A stretch of 60,645 nucleotides of DNA from Bacteroidales bacterium (GCA_017445425.1 JAFSUF010000018.1:1-60645); one strand, 5' to 3'. Counted from the first letter of the stretch, positions 9,791-19,858 are shown. Program-made: numbers and translations. The notes: a model not told the origin generated them from the sequence alone.

Positions 9791-10138
9791 TCAGTTGCCG
9801 CGTTTTGCCTTGTAGCCCAACGATAACAGGATATCCACTATCCGGTCGCGCATATCGCCCTGGATAATTATTTGCCCGTCCTTGGCACTCCCGCCCACGC
9901 CGCAGCGCGTCTTGAGGGTCTTTGCCAGGGAGGCGAGGTCATCTTCACGCCCCACGAAGCCGTTCACCACCGTAACCTGCTTCCCGCCGCGGTTGCGCCT
10001 GTCAATGGCCACCACCAGCTTCTGGCGTTCTGCCGGGAGGGTCTCCGGCTCCTGGTCAAGGTCGTCCTGTGTGACATATTTGAAGTTGGGGTCTGTAGAA
10101 TACACGACGCCCAGGCGGTTTTTCCAGTCGTTGGACAT
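9791..10138 (-). CDS. SUI1/YciH-type translation initiation factor
   Basis: 115 residues with a C-terminal SUI1 (eIF1-like) domain. Signature: VVAIDRRNRGGKQVTVVNGF, then LASLAKTLKTRCGVGGSAKDGQIIIQGD (about residues 42-102). The basic loop and GVGG.AKDG motif are those that contact the ribosomal P site in eIF1 relatives. The bacterial homologue may affect start-codon selection, but its role is not settled. It is first in the five-gene operon and has a -7-like element at 10160-10167. Confidence 0.92.
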   Translation of the reverse strand: MSNDWKNRLGVVYSTDPNFKYVTQDDLDQEPETLPAERQKLVVAIDRRNRGGKQVTVVNGFVGREDDLASLAKTLKTRCGVGGSAKDGQIIIQGDMRDRIVDILLSLGYKAKRGN

Positions 10139-10159
10139 AGCGGAAGCGATTTACGGCTG

Positions 10160-10195
10160 CAAATTTAGTTATAAAAAAACTAATTCGTACATTTG
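10160..10195. promoter_or_regulatory. Back-to-back promoters for SUI1 operon and DUF2723 gene
   Basis: Two exact TAnnTTTG elements face away from each other. TAAATTTG on the minus strand (10167 down to 10160) lies 21 bases from the SUI1 start. TACATTTG on the plus strand (10188-10195) lies 32 bases from the DUF2723 start. The intervening sequence is almost pure A/T. Confidence 0.55.
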
Positions 10196-10227
10196 TCCTA
10201 ATATAGACGGACTTTGCAAAGATTTTT

Positions 10228-13200
10228 ATGGAGAAAAAATTATTTGAGAGAATAAAGAATATACTGGCCATAGTAATACTTGTCCTCTCTTCTTGCGTAT
10301 ATCTTTCCACCATAGAGCCTACCGCAAGCTTTTGGGACTGCGGCGAATTTATAGCCTCCTCATATAAACTGGAGGTGGGTCACCCCCCGGGAAACCCTAT
10401 GTTCCAGCTGATTGCCCGCTTCTTCACCATGTTTACGGGGCCGGAACACGCAGCCGCGGCGGTGAACTGCTGCAGCGCCATGTGCTCTGCCTTTACCATT
10501 TTCTTCCTGTTCCTGACAATCGTCCATTTTGGCAGGAGGCTCCTGGAGCGGCGTGGCAAGGCGCTCACCAGAGGGGCGGCGATAGCCGTGCTTGGGGCGG
10601 GAGCAGCAGGGGCGCTGGCATACTGCTTCTCCGACACCTTCTGGTTCTCTGCCGTTGAGGGTGAGGTGTACGCGATGTCCAGCCTTGTGACAGCTATAGT
10701 GTTCTGGGCTATCCTGAAGTGGGAAGAGCACTACGGGGAGCCGTATAACGACCGCTGGCTGGTGTTCATTGCGCTGTTGCTGGGACTCTCCATCGGCATC
10801 CACCTGCTCAGCCTGCTCGTGATACCAGTAATAGTGTTCATATATTACTACCGCAGCCATGAGGGGGAGAAGATGACCTTCTGGAAAGGGGTGCTGATGC
10901 TGGCCGTATCGGCCCTGGTGCTGGCGCTCATACTCTTTATAATCATCCCCTGGGTGCCAAGGGTCATCGCGGGCTTTGACCGCTTCTTTGTGAACAGCCT
11001 GGGCGCACCTTTCAACCTTGGGGCATCTATCCTGGCCCTGCTGCTGTTTGCAGCCTGCTTTGCGCTGCTGCGTTATTTCCGCCGCCGCGAGAAGGCCATG
11101 GCCCACACCATGACGCTGGCCTTAACCGCCATCCTCATCGGTTATTCCGTATTTGCAGTGGTGGTTATCCGGGCCAACGCCAATCCGCCCACAAACGAAT
11201 ACTCCCCGGACAACCCCTACACGCTGGTGCGCTACATCAACCGCGAGCAGTACGGCAGCAAACCGGTGGTGTTTGGCGAGAGCTACAAATCTGTATATGA
11301 CATCAAAGACGGTACCTACTGGACCAAACTGGATGACAGATATTACAAGACTGCAAAGCCGCTCGAGGCCGCCTACCCTATGGGGGCAAAGATGATCTTC
11401 CCCCGCATGTGGAGTACACAGTCCCGCAGCCACGAGCAGTTTTACGACGCCTACACCATGGGCGATTTCAAGACCAAGACGGTCCGTATGGCCGACGGCA
11501 GCCTCAAGAAAACCCAGATGCCAAAGATGCGCGACAACCTGCGCTATTTCTTTGACTATCAGCTGAGCTATATGTATTTCCGCTACTTCTTCTGGAACTT
11601 TGTGGGGCGTCAGAACGACCTGCAGGGCCAGGTGCCAGGCGATCTTACGTGCGGCAACTGGGAGAGCGGCATAAAGTTCCTGGACGAGGTGCGGCTGGGC
11701 GACCAGAGCCTTGCCCCCGACTACATATCTCACAACAAGGCAAAGAACCACTACTACTTCCTCCCGCTGATACTGGGCCTGATCGGGCTGTTTTTCCAGC
11801 TCAAGCACGACGGCCGCAACGGCTGGATTACCTTCCTGCTGTTTTTCCTGACGGGCATAGCCATAATCATATACCTCAACCAGACCCCTTACCAGCCGCG
11901 CGAGCGCGACTATGCATACGCAGGCTCTTTCTATGTGTTTGCAATCTGGATTGGTCTGGCAGTGTTGGCCATCAAGGAGTGGTTCGACAACCTGCTGGGC
12001 AAGGGCATCGCCCGCGAAAACGGAGAGAAAGTTGCCTCCGGCACATCCGTGGCAACAGCCTCTGTGGCAAGTGTCCTGGCAATTGCGGTGGCGCTTCTGA
12101 TGGGTTGCCAGAACTGGGACGACCACGACCGCAGCGGCCGCTACACCTCGATTGAGGTGGCCTACAACTATCTCAACAGTTGCGAGGAGAACGGCATCCT
12201 GATAACTCACGGCGACAACGACACCTTCCCCTTGTGGTATGCGCAGGAGGTGGAGGGAATCCGCACCGACGTAAGGATAATGAACACCTCGCTGCTGGGG
12301 ATGGACTGGTACATAGACCAGATGAAATGCCGCTGCAACAAGTCGGCTCCGCTCCCCATTTCGCTGCCTCGCAAGGATTATCTCTATGGTACCAACGATT
12401 TTATACAGGTGATTGACGCCTTTGGCCGCCCCGCAACGGTAGAGGAGGTGATGACGGTGTTCACCAACCCCAAATACCGCAGCGGCAGCAGCGGCGCCAT
12501 TGCCAGCCGCACCATAGTGGTACCGGTGGACAAGGAGAAGGCGCTTGAATCCGGCATTGTGCTGGAGAAGGATGCAGACAAGATGCTGGACGCACTGGAA
12601 CTGAAGATACCGGAAGAAAGCAGCGTGATTACCAAAACCGACCTGATACTGCTTGACATACTCAACAACTATAAGTGGGACCGTCCCATATACTTTGTGA
12701 GCCAGAACGGCGACTGCACCTTTGAGATTGGCAAGTACCTCCAGTTTGACGGTTATGCATACAAGATTGTCCCGTTAGAGTGCCCGCAGGGCTCCGAAGC
12801 CAAACAGATGGATCTGGACAAGATGTACAAACTGGTAATGGAGGGCTACCGCTTTGACAGCCTCAGGGACACCACCATCAATTTTGATTACTTCAACCTC
12901 TACGCCTTCAGCAGCGTGACTCCGGTGCGCGGCATCTTTAACCAGGTGGCCAACAAGTTAATCAGCGAGCAACGCTTTGAAGAGGCAGAGAAGGTGCTGG
13001 ACCGCTGCTACGAGGTGACTCCCGCCAAGAACATCCCGTATGACATTGCGATAATCCGCGGGTCAAACGAATATGAGGTCCTCACCTCCATTGACCATTA
13101 TCTCACCATGGGGTGCTTTGAGAAGGCCCAGGCCCTCTCCCGTGCATATATGGATGAGTCGGTCAAATCGATGTTATATTCCAGCCAGCCGTTCCACGGC

Positions 13201-13332
13201 GACCTGCTGGACGAGGAGACCCTCGACCGGGAGATGCAGTACGTCACCTATCTGGCCAATCTGTTCCGTGCAAGCGGTTATCAGGACGAGTACGACTGGA
13301 TTAACAACCGCATCAAGTCTCTGGCCGATTGA
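10228..13332 (+). CDS. DUF2723 (GT117-type) membrane glycosyltransferase
   Basis: The protein has 1034 residues. Its N-terminal half (residues 10-290) carries about nine membrane helices and the DUF2723 signature EPTASFWDCGEFIASSYKLE followed by HPPGNPMF (about 27-58). More helices follow at about 510-620, then a C-terminal soluble part (about 640-1034) with helical repeats. The family is the bacterial counterpart of TMEM260 and is classified with protein O-mannosyltransferase-like GT-C enzymes (GT117). In Bacteroidetes it is a candidate for O-glycosylation of exported proteins. The acidic Asp/Glu pair in WDCGE fits the GT-C catalytic region. The stop overlaps the uvrC start. Confidence 0.85.
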   Translation: MEKKLFERIKNILAIVILVLSSCVYLSTIEPTASFWDCGEFIASSYKLEVGHPPGNPMFQLIARFFTMFTGPEHAAAAVNCCSAMCSAFTIFFLFLTIVHFGRRLLERRGKALTRGAAIAVLGAGAAGALAYCFSDTFWFSAVEGEVYAMSSLVTAIVFWAILKWEEHYGEPYNDRWLVFIALLLGLSIGIHLLSLLVIPVIVFIYYYRSHEGEKMTFWKGVLMLAVSALVLALILFIIIPWVPRVIAGFDRFFVNSLGAPFNLGASILALLLFAACFALLRYFRRREKAMAHTMTLALTAILIGYSVFAVVVIRANANPPTNEYSPDNPYTLVRYINREQYGSKPVVFGESYKSVYDIKDGTYWTKLDDRYYKTAKPLEAAYPMGAKMIFPRMWSTQSRSHEQFYDAYTMGDFKTKTVRMADGSLKKTQMPKMRDNLRYFFDYQLSYMYFRYFFWNFVGRQNDLQGQVPGDLTCGNWESGIKFLDEVRLGDQSLAPDYISHNKAKNHYYFLPLILGLIGLFFQLKHDGRNGWITFLLFFLTGIAIIIYLNQTPYQPRERDYAYAGSFYVFAIWIGLAVLAIKEWFDNLLGKGIARENGEKVASGTSVATASVASVLAIAVALLMGCQNWDDHDRSGRYTSIEVAYNYLNSCEENGILITHGDNDTFPLWYAQEVEGIRTDVRIMNTSLLGMDWYIDQMKCRCNKSAPLPISLPRKDYLYGTNDFIQVIDAFGRPATVEEVMTVFTNPKYRSGSSGAIASRTIVVPVDKEKALESGIVLEKDADKMLDALELKIPEESSVITKTDLILLDILNNYKWDRPIYFVSQNGDCTFEIGKYLQFDGYAYKIVPLECPQGSEAKQMDLDKMYKLVMEGYRFDSLRDTTINFDYFNLYAFSSVTPVRGIFNQVANKLISEQRFEEAEKVLDRCYEVTPAKNIPYDIAIIRGSNEYEVLTSIDHYLTMGCFEKAQALSRAYMDESVKSMLYSSQPFHGDLLDEETLDREMQYVTYLANLFRASGYQDEYDWINNRIKSLAD

Positions 13333-15125
13333 ATGTAAGGGAAAAAGTCCGCTTGCTGCCCCACTCGCCGGGCGTGTACCGCTTTCTTAACAGTGAGGGG
13401 GAGGTGATTTACGTGGGCAAGGCCAAGGATCTCCACCGTCGCGTATCGCAATATTTCCGCCCTCCGGAAAGCCTGGACCGCAAGACCCGGGTGATGGTGA
13501 GCAAGATCTCCGACATGATGTTTGCCGTGGTGGAGACGGAGCAGGATACACTGCTGTTGGAGAACAACCTCATAAAGAAGCTCCAGCCCCGCTACAACAT
13601 ACTCCTTAAAGACAGCAAGACCTATCCCTGGATAGTAATAAAGAAGGAACCCTACCCCAGGGTTATGCTTACCCGCCGCCTTGCCAAAGACGGCAGCCGC
13701 TATTTTGGCCCGTACAGCAATGCATCTTACGCCCACGCCATGCTGGAACTTATCGCGCAGCTCTATCCCCTGCGCACCTGCAAGATGCGCCTCACTGAAG
13801 ACGCCATCGCCGCCGGCAAGTTCAAGGTGTGCCTGAACGCCCATCTGGGGCGGTGCTGTGCGCCGTGCGTGGGGCGCATTTCCCGTGAAGATTACGATGC
13901 GATGATATCTGCCGTGGAGACGCTGCTCTCCGGCGGGGCGCGCGGCCTTATAAGGGAGAACCGCGAGAAGATGGCAGATGCCGCCGCCCGTCTCGATTAT
14001 GAACATGCCCAGGTCTATAAAGAGCGGGCAATGTTGCTGGAGCGCCATTACTCCAAATCTGCCATAGTTAACCAGACGATGAGCGATACCGATGTCTTCT
14101 CTATCGTGAGTGAGGGGCAGGAGCATTTCTGCAATTTTTTGCGTATCCGCGAGGGGTGCGTGGTGCAGAGTTTCAATATGGAGTTGGAGGCCCGCATAGA
14201 GGAGCCTCAGGAGGAGGTTCTGGCCGCTTTCATGGCGGAGATGATATCCAAGTTCGGAGCTCTCTCAAAAGAGGTTGTGGTGCCGTTTGCGCCGGGTGGC
14301 GAGTTCTCCGGAGTTGAGGTCACCGTGCCGCAGAAGGGGAACAAGATGGAGCTGCTGCGCCTCAGCCAGAAAAACGCCGGGGCGCTCAAGGTAGAGAAAT
14401 ACCGTCACGAAGAGAAGGTCAACCCAGACGAATACAACATGCGGGTGATGGAGTCCCTCAAGCGCGATCTTGGGATGCAGGATCTGCCTCACCACATAGA
14501 GTGCTTCGACAACTCCAATATCCAGGGGACCAACCCGGTGGCATCGTGCGTGGTGTTCCGCGAGTGCCGCCCGAGCAAGAAAGATTACCGGCATTTCAAC
14601 ATAAAGACGGTGGTTGGGGCAAACGACTACGCCTCTATGAAAGAGGTGGTGAACCGCCGTTATTCGCGCCTGCTGGCAGAGGGGGAGTCCCTGCCGCAGC
14701 TGATTGTCATAGACGGCGGCCGCGGCCAGCTTCACTTTGCCATGGAGGCGCTGCACGAGCTTGGCATAGCCGGCAAGGTGTGCGCAGTGGGGCTTGCAAA
14801 GCGTCTGGAGGAGATAATCCGCCCCGGCGATCCCTACCCCCTTTTCCTCGACAAGAACTCCACCTCGCTCAAAGTGCTGATGCAAATCCGCGACGAAGCC
14901 CATCGGTTTGGTATAACCCACCACCGTAACTTGCGCTCCAAGAGTCAGATTGGCTCGCAACTTGCAGAGATTCCGGGAGTCGGCGAAGCCACCGCCACGA
15001 GGCTGTTGACCCGTTTCAAGAGTGTAAAGCGGATAAAAGAGGCCTCTCTTCACGATTTGGAGGAGGTTGTGGGCAAAAAAGTGGCGGCAAACGTTTACGA
15101 CTTTTTTAATGAGAAGAATCGATAG
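13329..15125 (+). CDS. uvrC: Excinuclease ABC subunit C
   Basis: The 598-residue UvrC makes both incisions in nucleotide excision repair. The GIY-YIG nuclease is at 12-90 (PGVYRFLNSEGEVIYVGKAK) and the UVR domain near 215-245. The RNase H-like nuclease is at about 385-530 (ECFDNSNIQG, VIDGGRGQLHFA, DEAHRFGITHHR). Tandem HhH motifs are at the end (IPGVGEATATRLLTRF). The only start in register with the GIY-YIG domain is TTG at 13329, whose last two bases and the next two form the TTGA overlap with the DUF2723 stop. No ATG is available, so it probably depends on translational coupling. All catalytic motifs are intact. Confidence 0.95.
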   Translation: MNVREKVRLLPHSPGVYRFLNSEGEVIYVGKAKDLHRRVSQYFRPPESLDRKTRVMVSKISDMMFAVVETEQDTLLLENNLIKKLQPRYNILLKDSKTYPWIVIKKEPYPRVMLTRRLAKDGSRYFGPYSNASYAHAMLELIAQLYPLRTCKMRLTEDAIAAGKFKVCLNAHLGRCCAPCVGRISREDYDAMISAVETLLSGGARGLIRENREKMADAAARLDYEHAQVYKERAMLLERHYSKSAIVNQTMSDTDVFSIVSEGQEHFCNFLRIREGCVVQSFNMELEARIEEPQEEVLAAFMAEMISKFGALSKEVVVPFAPGGEFSGVEVTVPQKGNKMELLRLSQKNAGALKVEKYRHEEKVNPDEYNMRVMESLKRDLGMQDLPHHIECFDNSNIQGTNPVASCVVFRECRPSKKDYRHFNIKTVVGANDYASMKEVVNRRYSRLLAEGESLPQLIVIDGGRGQLHFAMEALHELGIAGKVCAVGLAKRLEEIIRPGDPYPLFLDKNSTSLKVLMQIRDEAHRFGITHHRNLRSKSQIGSQLAEIPGVGEATATRLLTRFKSVKRIKEASLHDLEEVVGKKVAANVYDFFNEKNR

Positions 15126-18030
15126 AGTCATATCCATCGCAGTGCTGCTGCTCGCCCTCTCGATAGGGGCAAGGGGCCAGTATTACCAACTGGGAGCCGA
15201 CCCCGCCTCCGCCCGCTGGAGTATTATCAAGGGGGATAACTTCCGGGTGATCTACCCCCGCGGCCTGGATTCGCTGGCCCGGGAATATCTCTACAATTTT
15301 GAAATAGCCCGCCCGCGCACGCAGGTGGGACTTAAAATTAAGGACAGCGAGATTCCCCTGATTCTTCACCCCTATACCCTCTCAAGCAACGCCACCGTGG
15401 TATGGGCTCCGCGCCGGGTGGATATCTTCACCACCCCGCCGTTCAGCCGCAGTTATGCAGACACGTGGGTACACCAACTGTCGATGCACGAGGGCAGGCA
15501 CATCGGCCAGGTGACACACTTCACCACCGGCACCTTCAAGGTGTTCCGGTATCTGCTTGGAGAGCAGTCTGTGGGGTTGGGCATCGGCTTTTATCCCTCC
15601 GGATGGGAGCTTGAGGGAGATGCCGTCCACTCCGAGACCGATTTCTCAAAGGCCGGCCGGGGCAGGGACCCCAACTTCCTGATGCCCTTCAGAGCCTCTT
15701 TCCTGGCGGGAGAGAGCCGTACTTACGATACCTACCGCTTTGGCTCGGTGCGCAACTATATCCCCAGCAAGTATGCTTTCGGATACATCATGGAGACCTT
15801 TATGCGGGACAACTCCAACTACTTTGTAATAGGCGACATCTATCACGACTACACCCGCTACTGGTACGATCCGAGCATCCTTAACAAGGCATACCAGCGA
15901 TATACCGGCCGTACCCGCCGCAAGAATTTCCACGGCGCAGTGGACTACTTTACAAACAAATGGAGGGCAGAATTCATTGCACGGGCCCCCTACACGGCGG
16001 CGGAACTGCTCACAAATTTCGATGACGGCTATTACGCCAACTATACCTCCGTGCTCCCGCTTGACGGCAATGTGGTGGCTGTAAAGGCCAGCATGACCCA
16101 GGCCAGCCGGCTCGTATCCATAGATTCAGAAGGGCTGGAACACTATATCCGCCCCTTTGCCGCCAGCAGCAATACCAGCCTTGTGATAAAGAAGGACGAC
16201 CACACCCTGGTATGGTCGGAGATAGTCCCCCACCCTCGCTGGGAGCTTAAAAACTACTCCGTAATCCGCTCCTACGATTTGAAAACGGGCCGTATGCGGA
16301 CCCTCACCCACCGCACCCGCTGGTTCAACCCCGCCTACTCCCCTATGGGCGACCGTATGACAGTTACCGAATATGCCCTGGACGGCACCTCGCAGATTGT
16401 GCTTCTGGATGCTGGTACGATGGATGAAATATCGCGAATCGCAGCCCCCGGCGGCGGACAGATACACAGCACCGCCTGGGTCGGGGATCGCATCTATGTG
16501 GATGCCATCACCGGCGACGGGCAGTGGGGGCTCTACTCCCGCCCTGTGGGAGAGCCTTCTGCGCAGTGGAGTGTAGAGATTGAACCGCAGACCCGCTCTA
16601 TAATAAACCTCCAGCGGGCCGGCAACCGCTTGTTGTTTGAAACAGACCTGGACGGAATCGCAAACATCTACTCTTTCAACCCCGCCACCCATCGCGCCCA
16701 GAAACTTACCAACGCAATGTTCGGCGCCGCCTATCCCCATTTTGACGCCGAGACGGGAACCCTCTACTATAGTGACTATAACCACCGCGGATACGGTCCT
16801 GTGAAAACTGCCCGTGCCGACCTTCTTTGGGAAGATGCCCGTTTTGACCAGCCTTACCACTTCAGCGACGCCGACCGCTTCTCTGCCCAGGCCGATACAA
16901 TGGCCCCTGCCCTCTCCCTTGAGCGTATGGCAGAAATCCGCGCCCGGGTGGATTCCCTCCCGGCCAAACGTTACCACAAGGCGTTTCACCTGCTGCATAT
17001 CCACTCATGGGCTCCCATCTATGCAGGTGTGAACCGCATCATGAATATGAGTTACGACCACTACTACCAGCTGGCGGCCCCCGGTGTCACCGTAATGTCG
17101 CAGAACCTGCTGGGAACGGCGGTGGCAATTGCCGGCGTATCATATCACAACAAGCGGGTAGCGGGCCACTTCAACTTCAACTACAGCGGCCTCTGGCCCA
17201 TATTTGAGATATCAGCCGATTTTAACGACCGGGCCCAGAGGAGATTTGGCTACGGCGCCAGTGTCGAGACCCCGCTTGATACGACAATGCTTTCCCGCCC
17301 TGCGCTGGATCTCAGCGGATCGGTGTATACCAATATCAACCTGTCCAGCGGAGGGTGGAAAAGGGCCTTTATCCCCCGTGTAGCGGTCAACTGGAATAAC
17401 GACGAGTTTAAACAGGGCGACGAGGTACGTGTCGGTGGCGGAGATATCGAGGCCGGATTGCGTTATTACAGCGTCCTCCCAATACCCAAAGGTGCCATAA
17501 TGCCCCGTCTGGGTATCGGCGTGGAGGCCAAGGGGGCATACGCCATGGGGCCCTATTCCGGGGTCGGGAAGGCGTTTTACGGATACGTTTACGGTTATGT
17601 ACCCGGCTTTACTCAGCTACAGGGGTTCAAGCTCACTGCCGGCGCCCAGAAACGGTTCGACGACGGGGATGCCGGCAGTTATATGATGAACCTGTCAAAG
17701 GTCCCCCGCGGCTGCAAGACCATGCCGCTGAACGACTATTTCAAGGTTACCGCAGAGTATGCAATCCCCATCAATTTAGACGACTGGCACCCGGTGCCGA
17801 TATTGCTCTACCTGATGCGGATAAACCTGGTGCCTTTTGCAGATTATGCGGTAAACCGGGGCCCGCAGGGGGTTCAGCAGTTGGCCTCCTATGGTACTGT
17901 CCTCACCCTTCAGGGGCACTTCTTCAGGCTCGGTCCGGAGTTGAATGTGGGCGGCCGCTTCAACCGTCATCTTGATTTTGACGGGAAGTGGCGCTTTGGT
18001 GCAGAATTCGTGACCGGAGTTAATTTGTAG
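15109..18030 (+). CDS. Predicted HExxH metallopeptidase-propeller-outer membrane barrel protein
   Basis: The start at 15109 gives a signal peptide (MRRIDRVISIAVLLLALSIGARG) and overlaps uvrC by 17 bases. The 973-residue protein has three visible parts. A gluzincin-like peptidase region has HEGRH at residues 127-131 and GWELEGDA at 165-172, where Glu169 is the likely third zinc ligand. Beta-propeller-like repeats follow (about 300-600; e.g. SPMGDRMTVTEYALDG, FDAETGTLYYSDYNHRGYG). A C-terminal region (about 670-973) of amphipathic strands looks like an outer-membrane beta barrel. I infer a surface- or periplasm-facing protease anchored in the outer membrane. I do not recognise a named family. 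It overlaps the convergent DUF5106 gene by 11 bases. Confidence 0.6.
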   Translation: MRRIDRVISIAVLLLALSIGARGQYYQLGADPASARWSIIKGDNFRVIYPRGLDSLAREYLYNFEIARPRTQVGLKIKDSEIPLILHPYTLSSNATVVWAPRRVDIFTTPPFSRSYADTWVHQLSMHEGRHIGQVTHFTTGTFKVFRYLLGEQSVGLGIGFYPSGWELEGDAVHSETDFSKAGRGRDPNFLMPFRASFLAGESRTYDTYRFGSVRNYIPSKYAFGYIMETFMRDNSNYFVIGDIYHDYTRYWYDPSILNKAYQRYTGRTRRKNFHGAVDYFTNKWRAEFIARAPYTAAELLTNFDDGYYANYTSVLPLDGNVVAVKASMTQASRLVSIDSEGLEHYIRPFAASSNTSLVIKKDDHTLVWSEIVPHPRWELKNYSVIRSYDLKTGRMRTLTHRTRWFNPAYSPMGDRMTVTEYALDGTSQIVLLDAGTMDEISRIAAPGGGQIHSTAWVGDRIYVDAITGDGQWGLYSRPVGEPSAQWSVEIEPQTRSIINLQRAGNRLLFETDLDGIANIYSFNPATHRAQKLTNAMFGAAYPHFDAETGTLYYSDYNHRGYGPVKTARADLLWEDARFDQPYHFSDADRFSAQADTMAPALSLERMAEIRARVDSLPAKRYHKAFHLLHIHSWAPIYAGVNRIMNMSYDHYYQLAAPGVTVMSQNLLGTAVAIAGVSYHNKRVAGHFNFNYSGLWPIFEISADFNDRAQRRFGYGASVETPLDTTMLSRPALDLSGSVYTNINLSSGGWKRAFIPRVAVNWNNDEFKQGDEVRVGGGDIEAGLRYYSVLPIPKGAIMPRLGIGVEAKGAYAMGPYSGVGKAFYGYVYGYVPGFTQLQGFKLTAGAQKRFDDGDAGSYMMNLSKVPRGCKTMPLNDYFKVTAEYAIPINLDDWHPVPILLYLMRINLVPFADYAVNRGPQGVQQLASYGTVLTLQGHFFRLGPELNVGGRFNRHLDFDGKWRFGAEFVTGVNL

Positions 18031-19006
18031 TGCCGAATACAGCCTTCATGAACTCCATCAGCATGTCGGAAGGAGCATCTTTCATCAGAACCCTCTTGTC
18101 GCTGTCCAGCATATAGATAGAGGGGATTGCCCGTATGCTGTACAGCGGGGTGCGGTTCACTGCAAGCAGGTGGTCGTAGCCGTTATACCAGTTTGTGGGA
18201 TATATGGGTGCATACTTGATCCACTCGCCCAGGTCTTCATCGGGATAGACGTTGGCAACGGCGAGCCGCTTGTCGGCAATCAGCCGGTCTATGCCCGGGA
18301 AGCCCTGCAGCATCTCCATAACCTCACGGCAATTGTTGCAGCCAGGGTTGCTGAAGAATATCATGGTGTATTCGCTCTCTATGTCGTAAAGATTCATCAC
18401 CCGGCCGTTTCTCAGGGTGAATGCAAAGTCGGCGGCCTTCTCCCCCAGCCGGTTCAGGCAGAAGAGCGGAAGGTCATGCGCCGCGCGGGCTTTTTCCTCT
18501 TCTGTGGCGAGCGGGCTGGTAGCGCGTTTCTCTATCAGGGGTATGCAGTACTCCTCGTTGCGATAAGGGGAGTTGGGATCCTGCAGGACCTTGGAATAAA
18601 CGTTTGTAATATTTTTCCAGAGGGTCCCTTCCGGGTTTTCCAGCTGCATCTTCTCCACCTTGTCCAAAAAGGTGCGGGTATCGTTCAGTCCCTTCTCCGG
18701 GGGCAAAGCCCTCAGGTACATGGCGTACTGGCAAAAATACTCGGTAAAGGCTTCCAGGGTAAAACCACGTACCAGTGAGGTATCCTGCACGCCGGGACGG
18801 TCTTCGGTTAAGAATTTGTCCCAGAAGTGGGCTGCGATGTATTCCAGGGCCTGCTGCTGGTCAGAAACCATAGCAGGCACTTCCGGCATCGGGAAGCGGT
18901 TGCCGGCGGGGTTTCCTGCCTGTTTTTTGCCGGAGCCTCCCTTGCAGCCGGCCAGCACGGTAGCTGCGATTACGGCAAGGGCGGCTATATGTTTTATTTT
19001 AAGCAT
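18020..19006 (-). CDS. DUF5106 thioredoxin-like lipoprotein
   Basis: The 328-residue protein starts with a lipoprotein signal (AVIAATVLAGC; Cys20). An N-terminal DUF5106-type region (about 45-190) precedes a thioredoxin-like domain (about 190-320). The latter carries a CNNC redox pair in TMIFFSNPGCNNCREVMEML and a C-terminal cis-Pro loop region (YSIRAIPSIYMLD). It probably acts as a periplasm-facing thiol-disulfide protein. CNNC differs from the classical CGPC. It is transcribed towards the large peptidase/barrel gene. Confidence 0.8.
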   Translation of the reverse strand: MLKIKHIAALAVIAATVLAGCKGGSGKKQAGNPAGNRFPMPEVPAMVSDQQQALEYIAAHFWDKFLTEDRPGVQDTSLVRGFTLEAFTEYFCQYAMYLRALPPEKGLNDTRTFLDKVEKMQLENPEGTLWKNITNVYSKVLQDPNSPYRNEEYCIPLIEKRATSPLATEEEKARAAHDLPLFCLNRLGEKAADFAFTLRNGRVMNLYDIESEYTMIFFSNPGCNNCREVMEMLQGFPGIDRLIADKRLAVANVYPDEDLGEWIKYAPIYPTNWYNGYDHLLAVNRTPLYSIRAIPSIYMLDSDKRVLMKDAPSDMLMEFMKAVFGTTN

Positions 19007-19075
19007 AATCTTATACTGTTGCTTATCTCAAGTTTCGTATGCGAAAATTATCTCTGCCGCAAAAGGGGATGAAAC

Positions 19076-19711
19076 CTAACCTACCAGCCAGACCATCACA
19101 TGGCGTTCAAACACCATATACTCCAGTTCAAACTCCATTTCGGTGCCATCCTTATGGGTGAAAGTGGCGCTTATTCCGCCCTCGTCGCGGGGAGTGAACT
19201 TCTCTATCTCAATCTGCTCGGCAAAATCTACGTCAAGCTGGGACATACGTTTGAAAATGGCCTCTTTCGCGCTCCAGATAATGGCCAGCTGCAGCTTGCG
19301 GTTGTGGTCGCTGAGGTCGTCCCGCTCTTCATCGGAAAGGACCTTCTTCTCAACGGCAGAGAAATCGCGGTCAAGCGACTCGATATCGATGCCCAGCGCT
19401 TCGTCGCGGTGGGTGATGATAGCCACAAAGCGGTTTGAGTGGGAGATGCTTATCTCCTGTACGGTGTTGTGCAGGAAGGGGCGGCCGTTGTCGTGATGCC
19501 CCAGATAGACCTTGTCGTCAAATATCTCTCCCAGCAGGGCGCGGACAGCCAGGCGCTCTTTGCGGCGCGCTTCGCTGCGGATCAGGCTCAACTCCTCCAG
19601 TTCATTCTTGGGGATAGAGCACATGTCCATAAGCTCCTGCTCCGTTTCGGTAATCTCCCAAACGTAGATTGTCGCTTCGCTTTCCAGTTCTTTCTTCAGG
19701 TATAATGCCAT
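19076..19711 (-). CDS. 4'-phosphopantetheinyl transferase superfamily protein
   Basis: 211 residues, the length of Sfp-like enzymes. It transfers phosphopantetheine from CoA to carrier proteins such as ACP. The Mg-binding and catalytic signatures are present: ALGIDIESLDRD (about 105-116; Asp and Glu metal ligands) and IIWSAKEAIFKR (about 148-159; the W(S/C)xKEAhhK motif). Upstream ISISHSNRFVAI also fits the family. No polyketide or peptide synthetase is nearby, so its target may be the fatty-acid ACP. Confidence 0.9.
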   Translation of the reverse strand: MALYLKKELESEATIYVWEITETEQELMDMCSIPKNELEELSLIRSEARRKERLAVRALLGEIFDDKVYLGHHDNGRPFLHNTVQEISISHSNRFVAIITHRDEALGIDIESLDRDFSAVEKKVLSDEERDDLSDHNRKLQLAIIWSAKEAIFKRMSQLDVDFAEQIEIEKFTPRDEGGISATFTHKDGTEMEFELEYMVFERHVMVWLVG

Positions 19712-19858
19712 ATAAACGTTGTTAAGGCCGCATCAAAAGGTGCGACTTGTGATTTTGCTTGTAACAGGGGTTATGACACGTCTTCTCTGCCGCCTGGTAA
19801 TCGTCTATACCATCACCGGCAGGGGATTCTAAAATGCAACTCGGAGGCTTTTCCACGT

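Noticed and set aside
11122-12210. 362-codon antisense ORF inside the DUF2723 gene
   Set aside because: Shadow of the real membrane-protein gene; no plausible fold.
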